In this document: positions 1-9,403 of the stretch, one piece after another | Layout: every line of letters begins with the position of its first letter | How positions within the stretch are numbered: position 1 is the stretch's first letter | Assembly (NCBI GenBank): GCA_964542965.1 | Contig: CAZIVH010000004.1 | Span: 1 to 51,549 of the forward strand | Length of the DNA stretch: 51,549 nucleotides | Reading direction: 5' to 3' | DNA from: CAJBLF01 sp964542965 | Lineage (GTDB): Bacteria > Patescibacteriota > Gracilibacteria > Absconditabacterales > Absconditicoccaceae | Notes under the pieces: generated by a model | The model's input: only the letters and a program-made list of their open reading frames with translations | The model's database searches: none | What the model was told of the DNA's origin: nothing | Program-made: the position numbers and the translations under genes

Positions 1-268
1 AATGCAGTTAAGATGAACCTGAAGCGATGTTCGTGCATGCGGTAATTCCCGCTTGTTTTGATAATAATGCACATGAAGTGTCTACGAATACTTAGATGTT
101 TCAGTTCTCCGTAGGTGCAACACTTCATTTAGGGTCCGATTAGCGTTGACCCTGTTTTTTTCCAAGCACCGGTCGGAAACAAGAACAGATGGGAGCCTAT
201 TCCACCTGAACATCCGAACTTGCGACAGCGTGCCTTGCATAATGAATGCTTGGAAAGTAATTTACCAT
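1..268 (-). rRNA. Divergent 23S rRNA-like 5' region, partial
   Basis: On the minus strand, positions 92-110 match the highly conserved 23S helix segment GAACTGAAACATCTAAGTA, and the flanks CTACG/CGTAG and GAAGTGT/ACACTTC can close helices around it. A promoter (350-377) and a boxA-like site (271-282) lie upstream, which fits an rRNA leader. The usual 5' block GTGGATGCC and the later AGTAGCGGCGAGCGAA block are not recognisable, so the RNA is either very divergent, rearranged, or a pseudo-copy. It runs off the left edge. The 19-base identity is seen directly; the rRNA assignment rests on it. The mature 5' end is not determined. Confidence 0.45.
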
Positions 269-270
269 TA

Positions 271-282
271 GGTCAAAGAACG
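271..282 (-). promoter_or_regulatory. boxA-like antitermination site
   Basis: Minus strand CGTTCTTTGACC resembles the rRNA leader boxA (TGCTCTTTAACA). It lies between the promoter at 350-377 and the 23S-like RNA. Confidence 0.4.
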
Positions 283-349
283 TTTTTTTTACGAAATCCC
301 GCTTCTTGCGATTTGGGAACAAAAAAATTAATAACCACGTGGTAAAAAA

Positions 350-377
350 TCTATACATATTCTTTGATAAATAGCAA
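350..377 (-). promoter_or_regulatory. Promoter of the 23S-like RNA
   Basis: TTGCTA, 16 bp spacer, TATAGA on the minus strand, directly after a terminator, reading toward the boxA-like site. Confidence 0.45.
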
Positions 378-382
378 GTGAG

Positions 383-409
383 AAAAAACCATCACCGATA
401 CGGTGATGG
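383..409 (-). terminator. Rho-independent terminator
   Basis: Minus strand 9-bp perfect stem CCATCACCG/CGGTGATGG with a 3-base loop followed by six T. It closes the glyA transcription unit. Confidence 0.8.
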
Positions 410-415
410 CAACAT

Positions 416-613
416 TCATTTTTGTCTCCTCAAAGCATAGAGTGCTTGCTTCGGATTCTTAGTCGTCATGATCCGCTGACGGCGTTTGTGCGCAGGATGA
501 CTATATCCCACACTTGCTTTATTCTTTACCAGCGGTATCCAATTTTTGTAGATAGCATACCGTCCCCTGCTGAGCGGTTTGGCGGTATAGGTGATTGTGT
601 ACAATGGTTCCAT
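416..613 (-). CDS. Small basic protein, unknown; ends in UGA
   Basis: A 65-residue ORF starts 23 bp downstream of glyA and stops just before the terminator at 383-409, so it would be the last gene of the glyA transcript. It is rich in Lys and Arg (segment HKRRQR, C-terminal RRQK). Odd point: its final codon is TGA, which is glycine in this genome. If read through, the frame stays open across the terminator and into the rRNA-like region, which is implausible. Either UGA stops translation here, the mRNA is non-stop, or the ORF is not a gene. No family is recognised. Confidence 0.35.
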   Translation of the reverse strand: MEPLYTITYTAKPLSRGRYAIYKNWIPLVKNKASVGYSHPAHKRRQRIMTTKNPKQALYALRRQK

Positions 614-636
614 ATATACTATTTTTGGTTATTGTT

Positions 637-1917
637 TTACAAGCTCGGTACGGGAAATTTCTTACACAACTCTCTGACCTCATTTCTGAGTTCTGCTAAT
701 CTTTCTTCATTTTCCCTATTTTTCAACGCCTGATCGATAAACTCGGCAATCTGTTTTGTCTCTTCTTCCTTCACTCCTCTGGTCGTCATCGCCGGCATCC
801 CGATACGAAGTCCAGATGGGCGAAATGGAGGATTCGGATCGTCAGGTATAGTGGATTTTGAGGTCGAGATTCAGATAGTATCTAAAGTTTTTTCAGCAAT
901 TGATCAGTCTACATCCGTTCAAGAAAAATCGACGATCACCATATGATTGTCCGTTCAGCCAGTAACTAATTTGTAGCCACGCGCAATCAATTCGTTTGCG
1001 AGTACTTGTGCATTTTTGAGTGCTTGCTGCGCATATGCCTTGAACTCCGGCGTCTGCGCTTCGTGCAATGCGACAGCGATAGCGGCTATGGTATTCATAT
1101 GCGGTCCTCCTTGCATACCTGGAAACACCGCCCTATCGATTCTCGTAGGAATATTTTCTATCGTGTCTTCAGGTTTCTTCAAAGGATTGGAAACGATTCC
1201 TTTGCTTAAAATCAAAGCTCATCTCGGTCATCTGAGCGACTTATGCGTTGTCGTCATCATTACATGGAATCCATAATCCAACGGATTTTTCAAAAGTCAC
1301 GCAGCGATGAATCATCAAATATGAGAGACATCAGCGAATGCGATAGCTCAGACTTCTTTTGCTATTTCGACGAATTTTTCATATTCCAATTCTCTCGGAT
1401 ATGCAGAGAATCATGCGAGAAGTATCTTCGGTTTATGCTGCAATGCTAATTCACGAACTTGGTCAAAATCTACCTTGCCTTCTGGCGTTGTCTTGTAGCG
1501 GATGAAGTTAAACACTTTGGAGAAAAAGGTCACCGGCGCACCGTGCGTGAGATGTCATCCGTGCGTAAGATCCATTCAGAGAATAGTATCTCCTGGCTCC
1601 ATGAGTGCAGAATACACACATAAGTTTGCGGCTGCTCACGACAATGCCTGCACGTTTGCATGATCAGCATGGAATATTTCTTTGGCTCTATCGATAGCAA
1701 GCTGTTCAATCGTATCGGTATTTTCTTGTCCTCCGTAATATCTGCGGCCAGGGAATCCTTCGGAATATTTATTTGCGAATACGGAAGATTGCGCTTCCAA
1801 TACTGCTGGCGACTGATAATTTTCGCTGGCGATCAATTCCATACCTTCGGACTGCCTTTGCTGTTCGGCAAGAATAGCATCATAGACCTGCTGATCTGTA
1901 GTTTGGATACTCTTCAT
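637..1917 (-). CDS. glyA: Serine hydroxymethyltransferase
   Basis: Pyridoxal-phosphate enzyme interconverting serine and glycine with tetrahydrofolate, the main one-carbon source. The 426-residue product has normal length. Visible motifs include the N-terminal MELIASENYQSPAVL, SGAAAN, HGGHLTHG, and the PLP-lysine motif THKSLRGPRG with Lys226. Many conserved glycines are encoded by TGA (SGAAAN, HGGHLTHG, HIGGF, RGPRG), so a standard-code caller sees only fragments. It ends in TAA. A promoter lies at 1952-1979, and the leader just before the ATG is an A/T-rich inverted repeat (AAATTT units). High confidence. Confidence 0.97.
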
Positions 1918-1951
1918 GGTTTAATTTTGTAAATTATAAATTTCAAATTAC

Positions 1952-1979
1952 TATATAGATATTCTCTCTTTGTTATCAA
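1952..1979 (-). promoter_or_regulatory. glyA promoter
   Basis: TTGATA, 16 bp, TATATA on the minus strand, 35 bp before the glyA start codon. Confidence 0.55.
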
Positions 1980-1983
1980 GCAA

Positions 1984-2017
1984 CAAAAAAACATCGCCGC
2001 TGAAACCAATGGCGATG
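1984..2017 (-). terminator. Rho-independent terminator
   Basis: Minus strand stem CATCGCC/GGCGATG followed by seven T, immediately after the stop codon of the C39-like gene. Confidence 0.8.
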
Positions 2018-2569
2018 CTATGTTTTTTCCTCCAAGATATACACCGTACCTGGTCTTACTATGTTGAACATTTTGGCGAGATACATCCCCCATCGAATCA
2101 AACGATCCCTGACAGGATGATGATGTCCTTTCTTCCACTGAATACCTTCGATATAACGAAGATTCATATAGAAGCGTTCAACAAATTCTGCCACGTCAAA
2201 GCGTTCAATGACTACCCCGTGCGTGTTAGCGATAAAGAGAGATTTTTCATCTTTACCCGCAAGCACTGCATAATGAGGATAATTTTCTCGTGAGATAAAC
2301 AATACGATCATAAGTTTATCTTCATCCAGCCATTTATGCAGCTCCTCTGTTTTCACGTTGGTCTTCTTGACGAAACGTGCATTAATAGCATTCTGACGCA
2401 ACGCGCTATTCGCCATGCCAAGAAAATTCAGGGTACCTATACTTTTGATATATGACCATGGATTCTTGATGGCAATATCTTTACCATAACGCGTCTTTAC
2501 TATTGTCTTAACGACAGCTTTTGCACAGCCAAATTCCCTCTTCTGAGGGACGATAACAATCGGCTTCAT
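2018..2569 (-). CDS. C39-like papain-fold protein
   Basis: 183 residues with features of the peptidase C39-like / BtrH-type papain fold: an early Cys in FGCAKAVVKTI (about residue 15) and a later HYAVLAGKDE (about residue 100), which resemble the Cys and His catalytic segments of that family. It starts 29 bp after the GH3-family gene and has a strong ribosome binding site (GGAGG, about 5 bp before the ATG), which is rare in this window. No TGA codons occur inside, and the stop is TAG. Co-transcription with the GH3 gene suggests a shared pathway, possibly amide-bond chemistry or cleavage; that is inference. It lacks a signal peptide, so it is probably cytoplasmic. Confidence 0.55.
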   Translation of the reverse strand: MKPIVIVPQKREFGCAKAVVKTIVKTRYGKDIAIKNPWSYIKSIGTLNFLGMANSALRQNAINARFVKKTNVKTEELHKWLDEDKLMIVLFISRENYPHYAVLAGKDEKSLFIANTHGVVIERFDVAEFVERFYMNLRYIEGIQWKKGHHHPVRDRLIRWGMYLAKMFNIVRPGTVYILEEKT

Positions 2570-2598
2570 ATGCCCCTCCTTTTTTATATTAGATTTGT

Positions 2599-4125
2599 TT
2601 ACAACATACTAATGATCTCATCGATATTTTTCCTATCATTGGAGACTTTTGGTACTTTATGCTGTCCACCAAGTTTGTTCTTGGTCTTTAGCCATTCGTA
2701 GAATGTCCCTTGCTTGACGCAATGCACTTTAGGGAATCCCAATACTTTCGTATCATGTCTTTCATCGAAATAATAGGAATTCGCTTTTCATAATTCCTGA
2801 TCCAACACTTTTGCGAATTGTTCTGGATCCTTAGGAGCTTTAACGAACTCTATGATCCGTTCATGGCATCATCTCACCCTTCCTCATTCAAATACCAATG
2901 GCCCTACCGTATAGTCTGTCACAATTACATCAGTCGCTTTGCTCGTCTGAAGCAACGCTTTCTCGATATGTTCCAATGAAAGACGTTCTCCGATCATATC
3001 TATGAAATATTTGGTCCTTCCTGCCACCTTTATCCTTCGCGGCTTAAGATTCGTAAATTTTACCACATCACCTATGACATATCTCCGCAATCATGAACAA
3101 GTAGTGATGACGATGATATATTCTTTGTTTATTTCCACCTCTTCCAACGTCAACACTTTCGGATTCTCTTTTCCGTATTCTTCCAATGGAATGAATTCAT
3201 AGAAGGTACCGTGATTCACCAATAACAGCATATCATCTGCAAAATTGATATCTTGTACGCTAAAGAATCATTCTGACGCGTTATATGCCTGATAATATTT
3301 CATTTTTTTGGAGGGAATCAATTTTTCGAATTGCGGCTTGTACATATCGATCGGCAGTCCTCATCGAAAAAAGAGCTCTAGATTAGGCCAGACTTCAAGT
3401 ATGTTTTCCTTGTGGGTGTATTCGAGCATCTTGTAGAGAAAATTCAACAGCCAGCCTGGCTGTCCATTGATGAACGTAATATCCTGGTTTACTGTATTCT
3501 CTATGATCGCTTGAACTTTTTCCTCTCGATTCTCGATATACGCAATATCATCGCTTGGTTCTTTGATCATCTTGATGATCTTTGGTGTATTCTTCTGAAG
3601 TATCGCAGAGATGAATCCCACATTTTCTTCTCCCGTATACGGATTGGTCGAGAACCCTCATCCTATAGCGAGCGCTTTCCCCATCAAAAACTGGCTTCTC
3701 GGATTATTTTTGCAGAAATAATTCAGCGCATCCATCCCTCATTTGAAATGGCATTTTTTCAGTCATTCTTTTGTGACCGGGATATATTTGCACTCACCTC
3801 AGGTCGTTCACGACGAAGTAGCGAATCGGTCGATCTTGCCCGGATAGGTGATATCTTTTTCTCCCTTGAGCATATACATTATCCGCTGTTCAAAATCCTT
3901 GTAATGAGAGATAGGGACTATGCTCTGGAAATCCTTGATCGTCTGAATGGAATCAAATCCGTATTTCTTTCCGAATACGGTATTCCTGCATTTCCTGATC
4001 AAATCAAAAAGCATCGTCTCTTGATGTTTGAATGCAGGCGTATGCAAATGAGATTTGACGATAAGATAGGTCTTGATGAGTTTATTTACCACGCGTCTAG
4101 GCGTATGCAAAGGATTGATAAACAT
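2599..4125 (-). CDS. GH3 auxin-responsive-promoter family protein (acyl-adenylating)
   Basis: 508 residues, typical for bacterial GH3-family enzymes of the ANL adenylating superfamily. Recognisable are TVFGKKYGF near the N terminus, the nucleotide-binding segment FATSSGGECKYIPVTKEG, NASEGFF, LRRYVIGDVVKF, and the C-terminal GGQHKVPK. Several glycines in these motifs are TGA codons. In plants GH3 proteins link acyl acids to amino acids; the bacterial substrate is unknown. The C39-like gene follows in the same operon. The start is the first in-frame ATG before the family's conserved region; the frame remains open upstream. Stop is TAA. The gene diverges from pheT. Confidence 0.85.
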
Positions 4126-4290
4126 GCACCATACAAGAAAAGTAAAAAAATTCCGTCACTTTCTTAGGAGCTTTTTTTTATGGAATGAATCCACAAATGC
4201 AAGAAGGAAATTTTTCGCTTTATTTTGCATCGGATTTCGCTATTTTGGATGAGCTATGTTTTTTGTTTATCTCAATTATCATATCGAATC

Positions 4291-6786
4291 ATGAAGTATA
4301 CATCACTACTCCTCAAAAAATTCATTTCCGTAAATGACACGCCGGAAAATATCGCAAAGAATCTCATATTGAAAACCTGTGAGATCGAAGAGATCAATGA
4401 AAGAAAAATATCTGAAAGTATCATCATCGGATATGTAAAATCTTGTGAAAAACATCCTGATGCAGATAAATTATCTGTCTGCCAAGTGAATTGCGGAAGC
4501 AAGGGGGAATACCAGATCATCTGTGGCGGCGCAAATATCGCTGCATGATTGTACGTACCCGTAGCATTGCCATGAACGTACTTCGAAAAAGCAGGAATCA
4601 CGATCGAACCAAGAAAAATGAGAGGCATAGAATCCAACGGTATGATCTGTTCCAAAGAAGAATTGGGTATCAACGAAGATATCGAAAAGCATTCTATCCG
4701 AGATCTGAAGGAAGATCTTGATGATATCTCCGACAAAGATCTTTGAACTCCGATGAAAGAAAAATTCCCTCGACTGGAAAGCCGGGTGATGGAAGTAGAT
4801 AATAAATCATTGACCAATAGACCTGATCTCACCTGACATTTCGGTGTAGCTACGGAATTGAACGCTATCTATAGCGGAACAAAATGAGCGATCGTATTCA
4901 ACAAGATCCCTGACTATTACACTCAATGCACCCCTAAACATATCATGGATATTCTAGAAAACAGCACAAAGCCCGAAAGGAATGTTGTAGGCGAAAGCGA
5001 AGGGTTGAATGCATATATCTTATTGCACATCAAGAACACCACCGTCAAGCAAGCATCATTTTTCTCAAGACTGCAGACGATAGACCTTGGCAGCAACCCT
5101 ATCAACAACCGAGTGGATTTTTCTAATCTCTTCATGAATATCAGCGGACAACCCATCCATTTCTTCGATGCGGAAAAAGTAGACGGTGATATCATCATTA
5201 GAAACGCCAAAGACGGAGAGAAATTCATGGACCTGTTTGAGACCGAACATACATTGAAAGCGACAGACATTGTAATAACTGACAAGAAAAAAATCCTTGC
5301 GCTTGCAGGAGTCGTCGGAGGTTTGGAAAGCTGAATCACGGAAGATACGAAGAATATCTTGGTCGAGATAGCCAATTTCGATCCTGTAGCGGTCAGGAAG
5401 ACCTGAACAAGACTCTGATTGAGAACCGATGCGGAATTGAGATTCGAAAAGAATATCAACCCTCGATATACCTTATTCTGCCTGATCCTCTTCTTGGATG
5501 AATTGAATTACTACAAAAAAGATCTCGGTGCATACGAGATCGGATGACTTTCTTACTATATCAACAAGAAGATTGAACAAATTAAAGAGAAAAATGTCCC
5601 TATCGATATCAAGACTATGGAACAATTCATCTTCGGCAAAAAGACGAAATGATTGGACAAAAATGTGGAAGAGATTTTGACTGGTCTCGGCTTCGTCTAT
5701 GAAAAAGGCACGGTCACTACACCACTCCGAAGATCGCCTGACGATATAAACATCACCGAAGATATCTATGAAGAAGTCGCAAGGATCTATGGGTATGACC
5801 AGATCGAACATATCCCATTATTGAGCGATACTACGTATACACCATACACCGACTATGTAGCGCTCCAAAGGAATCTAGAAGATATCCTCGTGAGAACTAT
5901 CGGCTGCAACCAAACGGAAACCTATCCGCGGATCAGCGAAAAAACATTGCAGGAATTTTGAAAACAACCCGAACAAATGTACATGCTCCAGAATCCCGTC
6001 AATCCTGAAGCTCCCTACATGAGAGACGATCTCATCTACGGATTGCTCACGTATACCGCGAGAAACAGTAAATTCTTCGATAATTTCAAGCTCTTCGATA
6101 TCGGCAACATACGATCAAAAACAGAGAAGTCTTCAGAAAAAGGCGAATTCGCTTCATCATTCGTGAACGAACAGACCCAACTTGGCGTCATGCTCTATGA
6201 AAAAAATATAGTTCAACGAGACAAAGACCCGCTCCTCGAAGCGAAACATATCGCCAAGACCATAGCGAAAGAATTGGAACTATGAGCATTGAGTTTTGAA
6301 AAGACAGAGATCTCTCATTTCCATCCAAAAAAACAAGCCACTATCAAACTATGAGACGCTAATATAGGATTCATAGGATCACTCCATCCGATCATTCTCC
6401 AGAGTCAGAAAATAGGAGAGACGAGCGGAGTCGTCTATCTCTCCCTGAACCTTACAGCTATTGTCGACCTCATGAAACAATCACACGAGCATATCTATAC
6501 CTACGAAACCCTACAGGATCAGATCATCCGAAGGGATATCTGCTTCGTTCTCGATGCAAATAAGAATTTTGATGAAGTGATTTCAGCGGTCAAAGATATC
6601 CCTGAAGTGAAGGAAGTCGAGGTCTTCGATGTCTACGCAGGGAAAAACCTATGAGAAGAAAGAAAATCAGTTTCAATCAAGATAAAAATTGTCGGCGATG
6701 GAACGATGACAACCGAACAGATTAACGACATCTTAAATAAAGCGATCAAAGCCGGCGAGAACGCAGGCGGACAACTCAGAGGATAA
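4291..6786 (+). CDS. pheT: Phenylalanyl-tRNA synthetase beta subunit
   Basis: 831 residues, normal for PheT, the subunit that works with PheS to charge tRNA-Phe. The order is standard: N-terminal tRNA-binding OB fold (SCEKHPDADKLSVCQV), B3/B4 editing region (VMEVDNKSLTNRPDLTGH), B5, the catalytic-like core (RSPDDINITEDIYEEVARIYGY), and a C-terminal ferredoxin-like anticodon-binding domain (RRDICFVLDAN ... FDVYAGKNL). More than a dozen conserved glycines are TGA. The start at 4291 gives the canonical MKYTSLLLKKFI; an in-frame ATG at 4225 would add an unconserved extension. pheS is not adjacent. Stop is TAA, followed by a terminator. Confidence 0.96.
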
Positions 6787-6821
6787 GGTAAGATTTCTAA
6801 GAATACATTTTTTAAAAAAAG

Positions 6822-6844
6822 GCCCTCAACACGAGGGCTTTTTA
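6822..6844. terminator. Bidirectional terminator
   Basis: Stem GCCCTC/GAGGGC flanked by A and T runs; it ends pheT on the plus strand and the small membrane gene on the minus strand. Confidence 0.8.
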
Positions 6845-7039
6845 CATTTCTCAATCCAAGGTTTTTTTCTTTTTTCCTGTGTAAACACAGAGTAATATAC
6901 ATCCTATAACTAGGGGTCCTATTACTGCAGCCATAGCGAATCTTGTTGTTGGATATTTGTTTTCTGCAAAGTAGAAACCCACGACTGATCCAATAAAACA
7001 CAGACCAGCAAGAATTAGCCATTTTCTTTTTTTCATCAT
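6842..7039 (-). CDS. Small two-helix membrane protein
   Basis: 65 residues with a short basic N terminus (MMKKRK) and two hydrophobic segments (about residues 8-24 and 33-52), then a lysine-rich tail. The frame passes one TGA (Gly) and stops at TAA inside the shared terminator. It follows the gene at 7062-7502 by 22 bp and is probably co-transcribed with it. No family recognised. Confidence 0.6.
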
Positions 7040-7061
7040 ATATGTGGATTTTGTTTTTCCT

Positions 7062-7502
7062 CTAGTGTTTCTGTATTTTGCTCTTTTCAGGCATCTCTAC
7101 ATCCTTCTCGATAAATAATTTTAATGCAGGTATCTCTGCAGAAAAATCCGCATTCGACAATTTATTTGTCGTGTATATTGTATCTCATTTGGGAGAATTC
7201 AAACGGATGATGAGTGATCCGTCTGGTTGTACCGTCATCACCATCTGCCCTTCCTTCAATCACTGAACAGATCAATCCTTCTTGGTTATATGATATCTAC
7301 GGAAGCCATCGTCTTTTTTCACATCAAAATCTTTTCAGAATGCTTCATAGAGAATCTCCGCAGCTTTGTTTGCTTTCTCTTTGGCTTCCTTCATGCGCAA
7401 AACTTTAGCAAGTTCAGTCCTTTGCTGCACCGTATTCCCTCTCTGAAAATTACGGGAAAGTCTCATGATATCATGTTCTTCTTTGTTTTTATGATTATTC
7501 AT
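7062..7502 (-). CDS. Conserved-looking hypothetical protein, 146 aa
   Basis: Visible only when TGA is read as glycine (four such codons). The product is soluble and charged: a helical N-terminal half rich in Lys, Glu and Arg (KEAKEKANKAAEIL), followed by a segment with HITKKDGSVQGLKEGQM and an apparently beta-rich part. No signal peptide or membrane helix. It ends in TAG. A good promoter (7539-7566) drives it, and it heads a two-gene unit with the small membrane protein. Function unknown. Confidence 0.65.
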
Positions 7503-7538
7503 TGAATATCAGATAGAGAATAAATCTTAGTATCTCTT

Positions 7539-7566
7539 TTTATAATTATTTTGCATAATTTGTCAA
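7539..7566 (-). promoter_or_regulatory. Promoter of the 146-aa gene
   Basis: TTGACA, 16 bp, TATAAA on the minus strand, 37 bp before the start codon. Confidence 0.65.
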
Positions 7567-7589
7567 CTATTTCTTCTTTAAATTATCTC

Positions 7590-7617
7590 TTGTATTCCTC
7601 TAGGAGTATCGTATACT
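7590..7617 (+). promoter_or_regulatory. Cold shock gene promoter
   Basis: TTGTAT, 16 bp, TATACT. The -10 lies in the palindrome GAGTAT/ATACTC, and a second hairpin GGAGT/ACTCC (about 7625-7642) follows in the leader, so the 5' end of the mRNA is structured, as is usual for cold shock genes. Confidence 0.6.
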
Positions 7618-7672
7618 CTTTTATGGAGTTACTTATTACTCCAAAAATTTTATTCATTACCAATATTATTCA

Positions 7673-7891
7673 ATGACAACTGGTATCGTTAAGTTCTTCA
7701 ACAGAACTAAAAACTTCGGATTCATCACTCCAGAAGATGGAAGCAAGGATGTATTCGTTCACGGAACAAATGTAATCGGAGAATCTATCGCTGATGGTGA
7801 CACCGTTACGTATGAAATCGGTGAAGGAAGAAAAGGTCCTGAAGCTAAAAACGTATCAAAGGTTAGTGGAGCTGATGTTATGGCTGACTAA
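7673..7891 (+). CDS. csp: Cold shock domain protein
   Basis: 72-residue single cold shock domain that binds single-stranded nucleic acid. RNP1 is KNFGFIT and RNP2 is VFVHGT, both intact except Lys-Asn in place of the common Lys-Gly at the start of RNP1. It has a 3-to-10-residue C-terminal extension over short CspA proteins. All glycines are GGN, none TGA, in line with high expression. Own promoter, structured leader and terminator make it monocistronic. Stop TAA. Confidence 0.95.
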   Translation: MTTGIVKFFNRTKNFGFITPEDGSKDVFVHGTNVIGESIADGDTVTYEIGEGRKGPEAKNVSKVSGADVMAD

Positions 7892-7978
7892 TCAATGATT
7901 GTACAAAAAGATCTTACTCTATTATAGAACATATAATATCCATTATATACCATATAATACAAGAGACTTTTGGGAACT

Positions 7979-8004
7979 ACCTCGCTATCATGCGAGGTTT
8001 TTCT
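7979..8004. terminator. Bidirectional terminator
   Basis: Stem ACCTCGC/GCGAGGT then TTTTTCTTTTT; between the convergent csp and rnhB genes. Confidence 0.75.
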
Positions 8005-8006
8005 TT

Positions 8007-8657
8007 TTATGAAAATAATGACTGCTGAGTATCAGGTTTTTCTAGGTAGCTTTTTCTGTGGATTTTGCATGGACCGTATTTCGCCAGACGATCGCGATGC
8101 AGTTGCGTGCCATACCCTTTATGTTGATCAAACCCATATTTCGGATATTTTTTGTGATACATCTGCATCTCTCTATCTCTTTCTACTTTCGCCAAAATGG
8201 ATGCCATACCGATCTGCGGAATTTTTGCATCACCATCCACCACGGTTTCTACTTCTACCCCAAGCATAGCTCTCAGTTTGAAATCATATTTTCCATCTAG
8301 CATAATCTGGATGTTCTTTTTACCAATCTGCTTGATGATATTCTTCAATCATCTGACATTTTCATCCACGAAATTTTTCAATATCACCTCCAATCATGTA
8401 TGTATGGAAGTATGTATTGCACAGCTTATGCCTTGTTGATCGATGAAGACATGATCACATTTCGCTGTCGTCCGATATACGTTTTTATGAGTGACTATTT
8501 TCTGATATAATCTTTCCCTCAGTATTTCTGAACACTGTTTAGAGTCTCTATATCCTTTGAGTACGATTCTTTTTTTGAGCGCAACAAGTCAAACATAGAC
8601 CGGTCACGCAAGTGGTCCTCTGCCTGCTTCATCAATGTAAATCGTAATACGTTCCAT
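8007..8657 (-). CDS. rnhB: Ribonuclease HII
   Basis: 216 residues; removes RNA from RNA/DNA hybrids and misincorporated ribonucleotides. The start motif YIDEAGRGPLAGPV carries the catalytic Asp-Glu pair, DSKQC...RERL follows, LDGKYDF supplies the third acidic residue and ASILAKVERDR the fourth. TGA codes for glycine in LAGPV and elsewhere, which hides the N-terminal half from a standard caller. Stop TAA next to the shared terminator. No clear ribosome binding site. Confidence 0.95.
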
Positions 8658-8726
8658 TGCCTACGGTGATACGATTAGTAGCAATAAAATCAAATAAAAA
8701 AAACAGGGCTTGAAAATCCTGCTAAA

Positions 8727-8969
8727 ATGTCTACAGAAAAGGTCCAAAACAAAAATCCTATGATTGCAGACTTTTTTCTTACCCCGATCATTGCTCTCCC
8801 TACCAGCATTTTTCTTGTGTTTTTCTTCTTCCTTTTGGGAACCGAGATCTGTTGTTCAAAAAGAGAAAAGCTTCGGCATTGATCCACTCATCTTATCGTA
8901 GCCATAAGCGTTTTCGTTTATGGTTTTTTTTTCGTAAAAAAAATCCGCCAAAAGCGGACATCTCTATAA
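8727..8969 (+). CDS. Possible small membrane protein
   Basis: 80-residue ORF (one TGA as Gly, TAA stop) beginning MSTEKVQNKNPMIADFF, with a strong hydrophobic segment at about residues 19-42 and a second at about 57-71. Against it: a plus-strand terminator-like hairpin at 8902-8930 lies inside the frame, so a transcript from the left may end before the stop codon, and the 3' end overlaps the terminator of the pilB unit on the other strand. No family recognised. Confidence 0.4.
8902..8932 (+). terminator. Terminator-like hairpin inside an ORF
   Basis: CCATAA/TTATGG stem with an inner GCG/CG pairing, followed by about nine T, on the plus strand. Confidence 0.5.
8935..8958 (-). terminator. Terminator of the pilB unit
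   Basis: Minus strand stem TCCGC/GCGGA followed by eight T, 26 bp after the stop of the 134-aa gene. Confidence 0.65.
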
Positions 8970-8983
8970 TAAGACATTATCGC

Positions 8984-9388
8984 TTAAAACCTTCCGATTT
9001 CATTTCCCATATCATCATAGGATATGTAGTCTACCCCATCATAGGTAAAATATCATTGAGGATGGATCAGATAATCATTTTTTTTGAATGCAATCAACTC
9101 TCCTGCTCTTTCATTATACACAAAAAAATCATTATTTTTGTCTTTATGATAAAACATCGCCTTCTTGTTTTTCACGAGTTCCTCAGCTTCTTTTTTTGTT
9201 TTAAGCGCGAAATCCGATCGATAGACGTGTTTGATATCTTTTGTTTCGGGAATGAATATTTTTTCCGAGATATACAAAATATCTTCAATCTGATTATTGG
9301 TGATGGCGATGAGTTCTTCCGTATTTGTGATGGTTTGCAGAGTTTCTCCTTCCATCGATTCCGCTGTTCATTCCATAGTTCACTTCAT
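8984..9388 (-). CDS. Hypothetical protein downstream of the pilB-type ATPase
   Basis: 134 residues, soluble, with two TGA-encoded glycines in the first six codons (MKGTMEG) and one near the end; TAA stop. It begins 15 bp after the PilB/GspE-type gene ends and shares its terminator, so it is in the same operon and may be linked to the pilus or secretion machine. Charged, with YRSDFALKTKKEAEELVKNK in the middle and a Tyr/Asp-rich C terminus (YDGVDYISYDD). A second in-frame ATG is at 9375. No family recognised. Confidence 0.6.
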
Positions 9389-9403
9389 ACAAAAAAAGAT
9401 AAT

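Noticed and set aside
1..415. tmRNA or RNase P RNA
   Set aside because: No tRNA-like 3' end, tag ORF, or RNase P core (GAGGAAAGTCCGGGC) is visible; the only strong identity is to 23S rRNA.
637..1917. glyA as a pseudogene with many nonsense codons
   Set aside because: All interruptions are TGA at conserved glycines, with no frameshift; the same holds in dozens of other genes.
8690..8887. Minus-strand ORF of 65 residues
   Set aside because: Overlaps the plus-strand frame, has no promoter or homology pattern, and ends in TGA.
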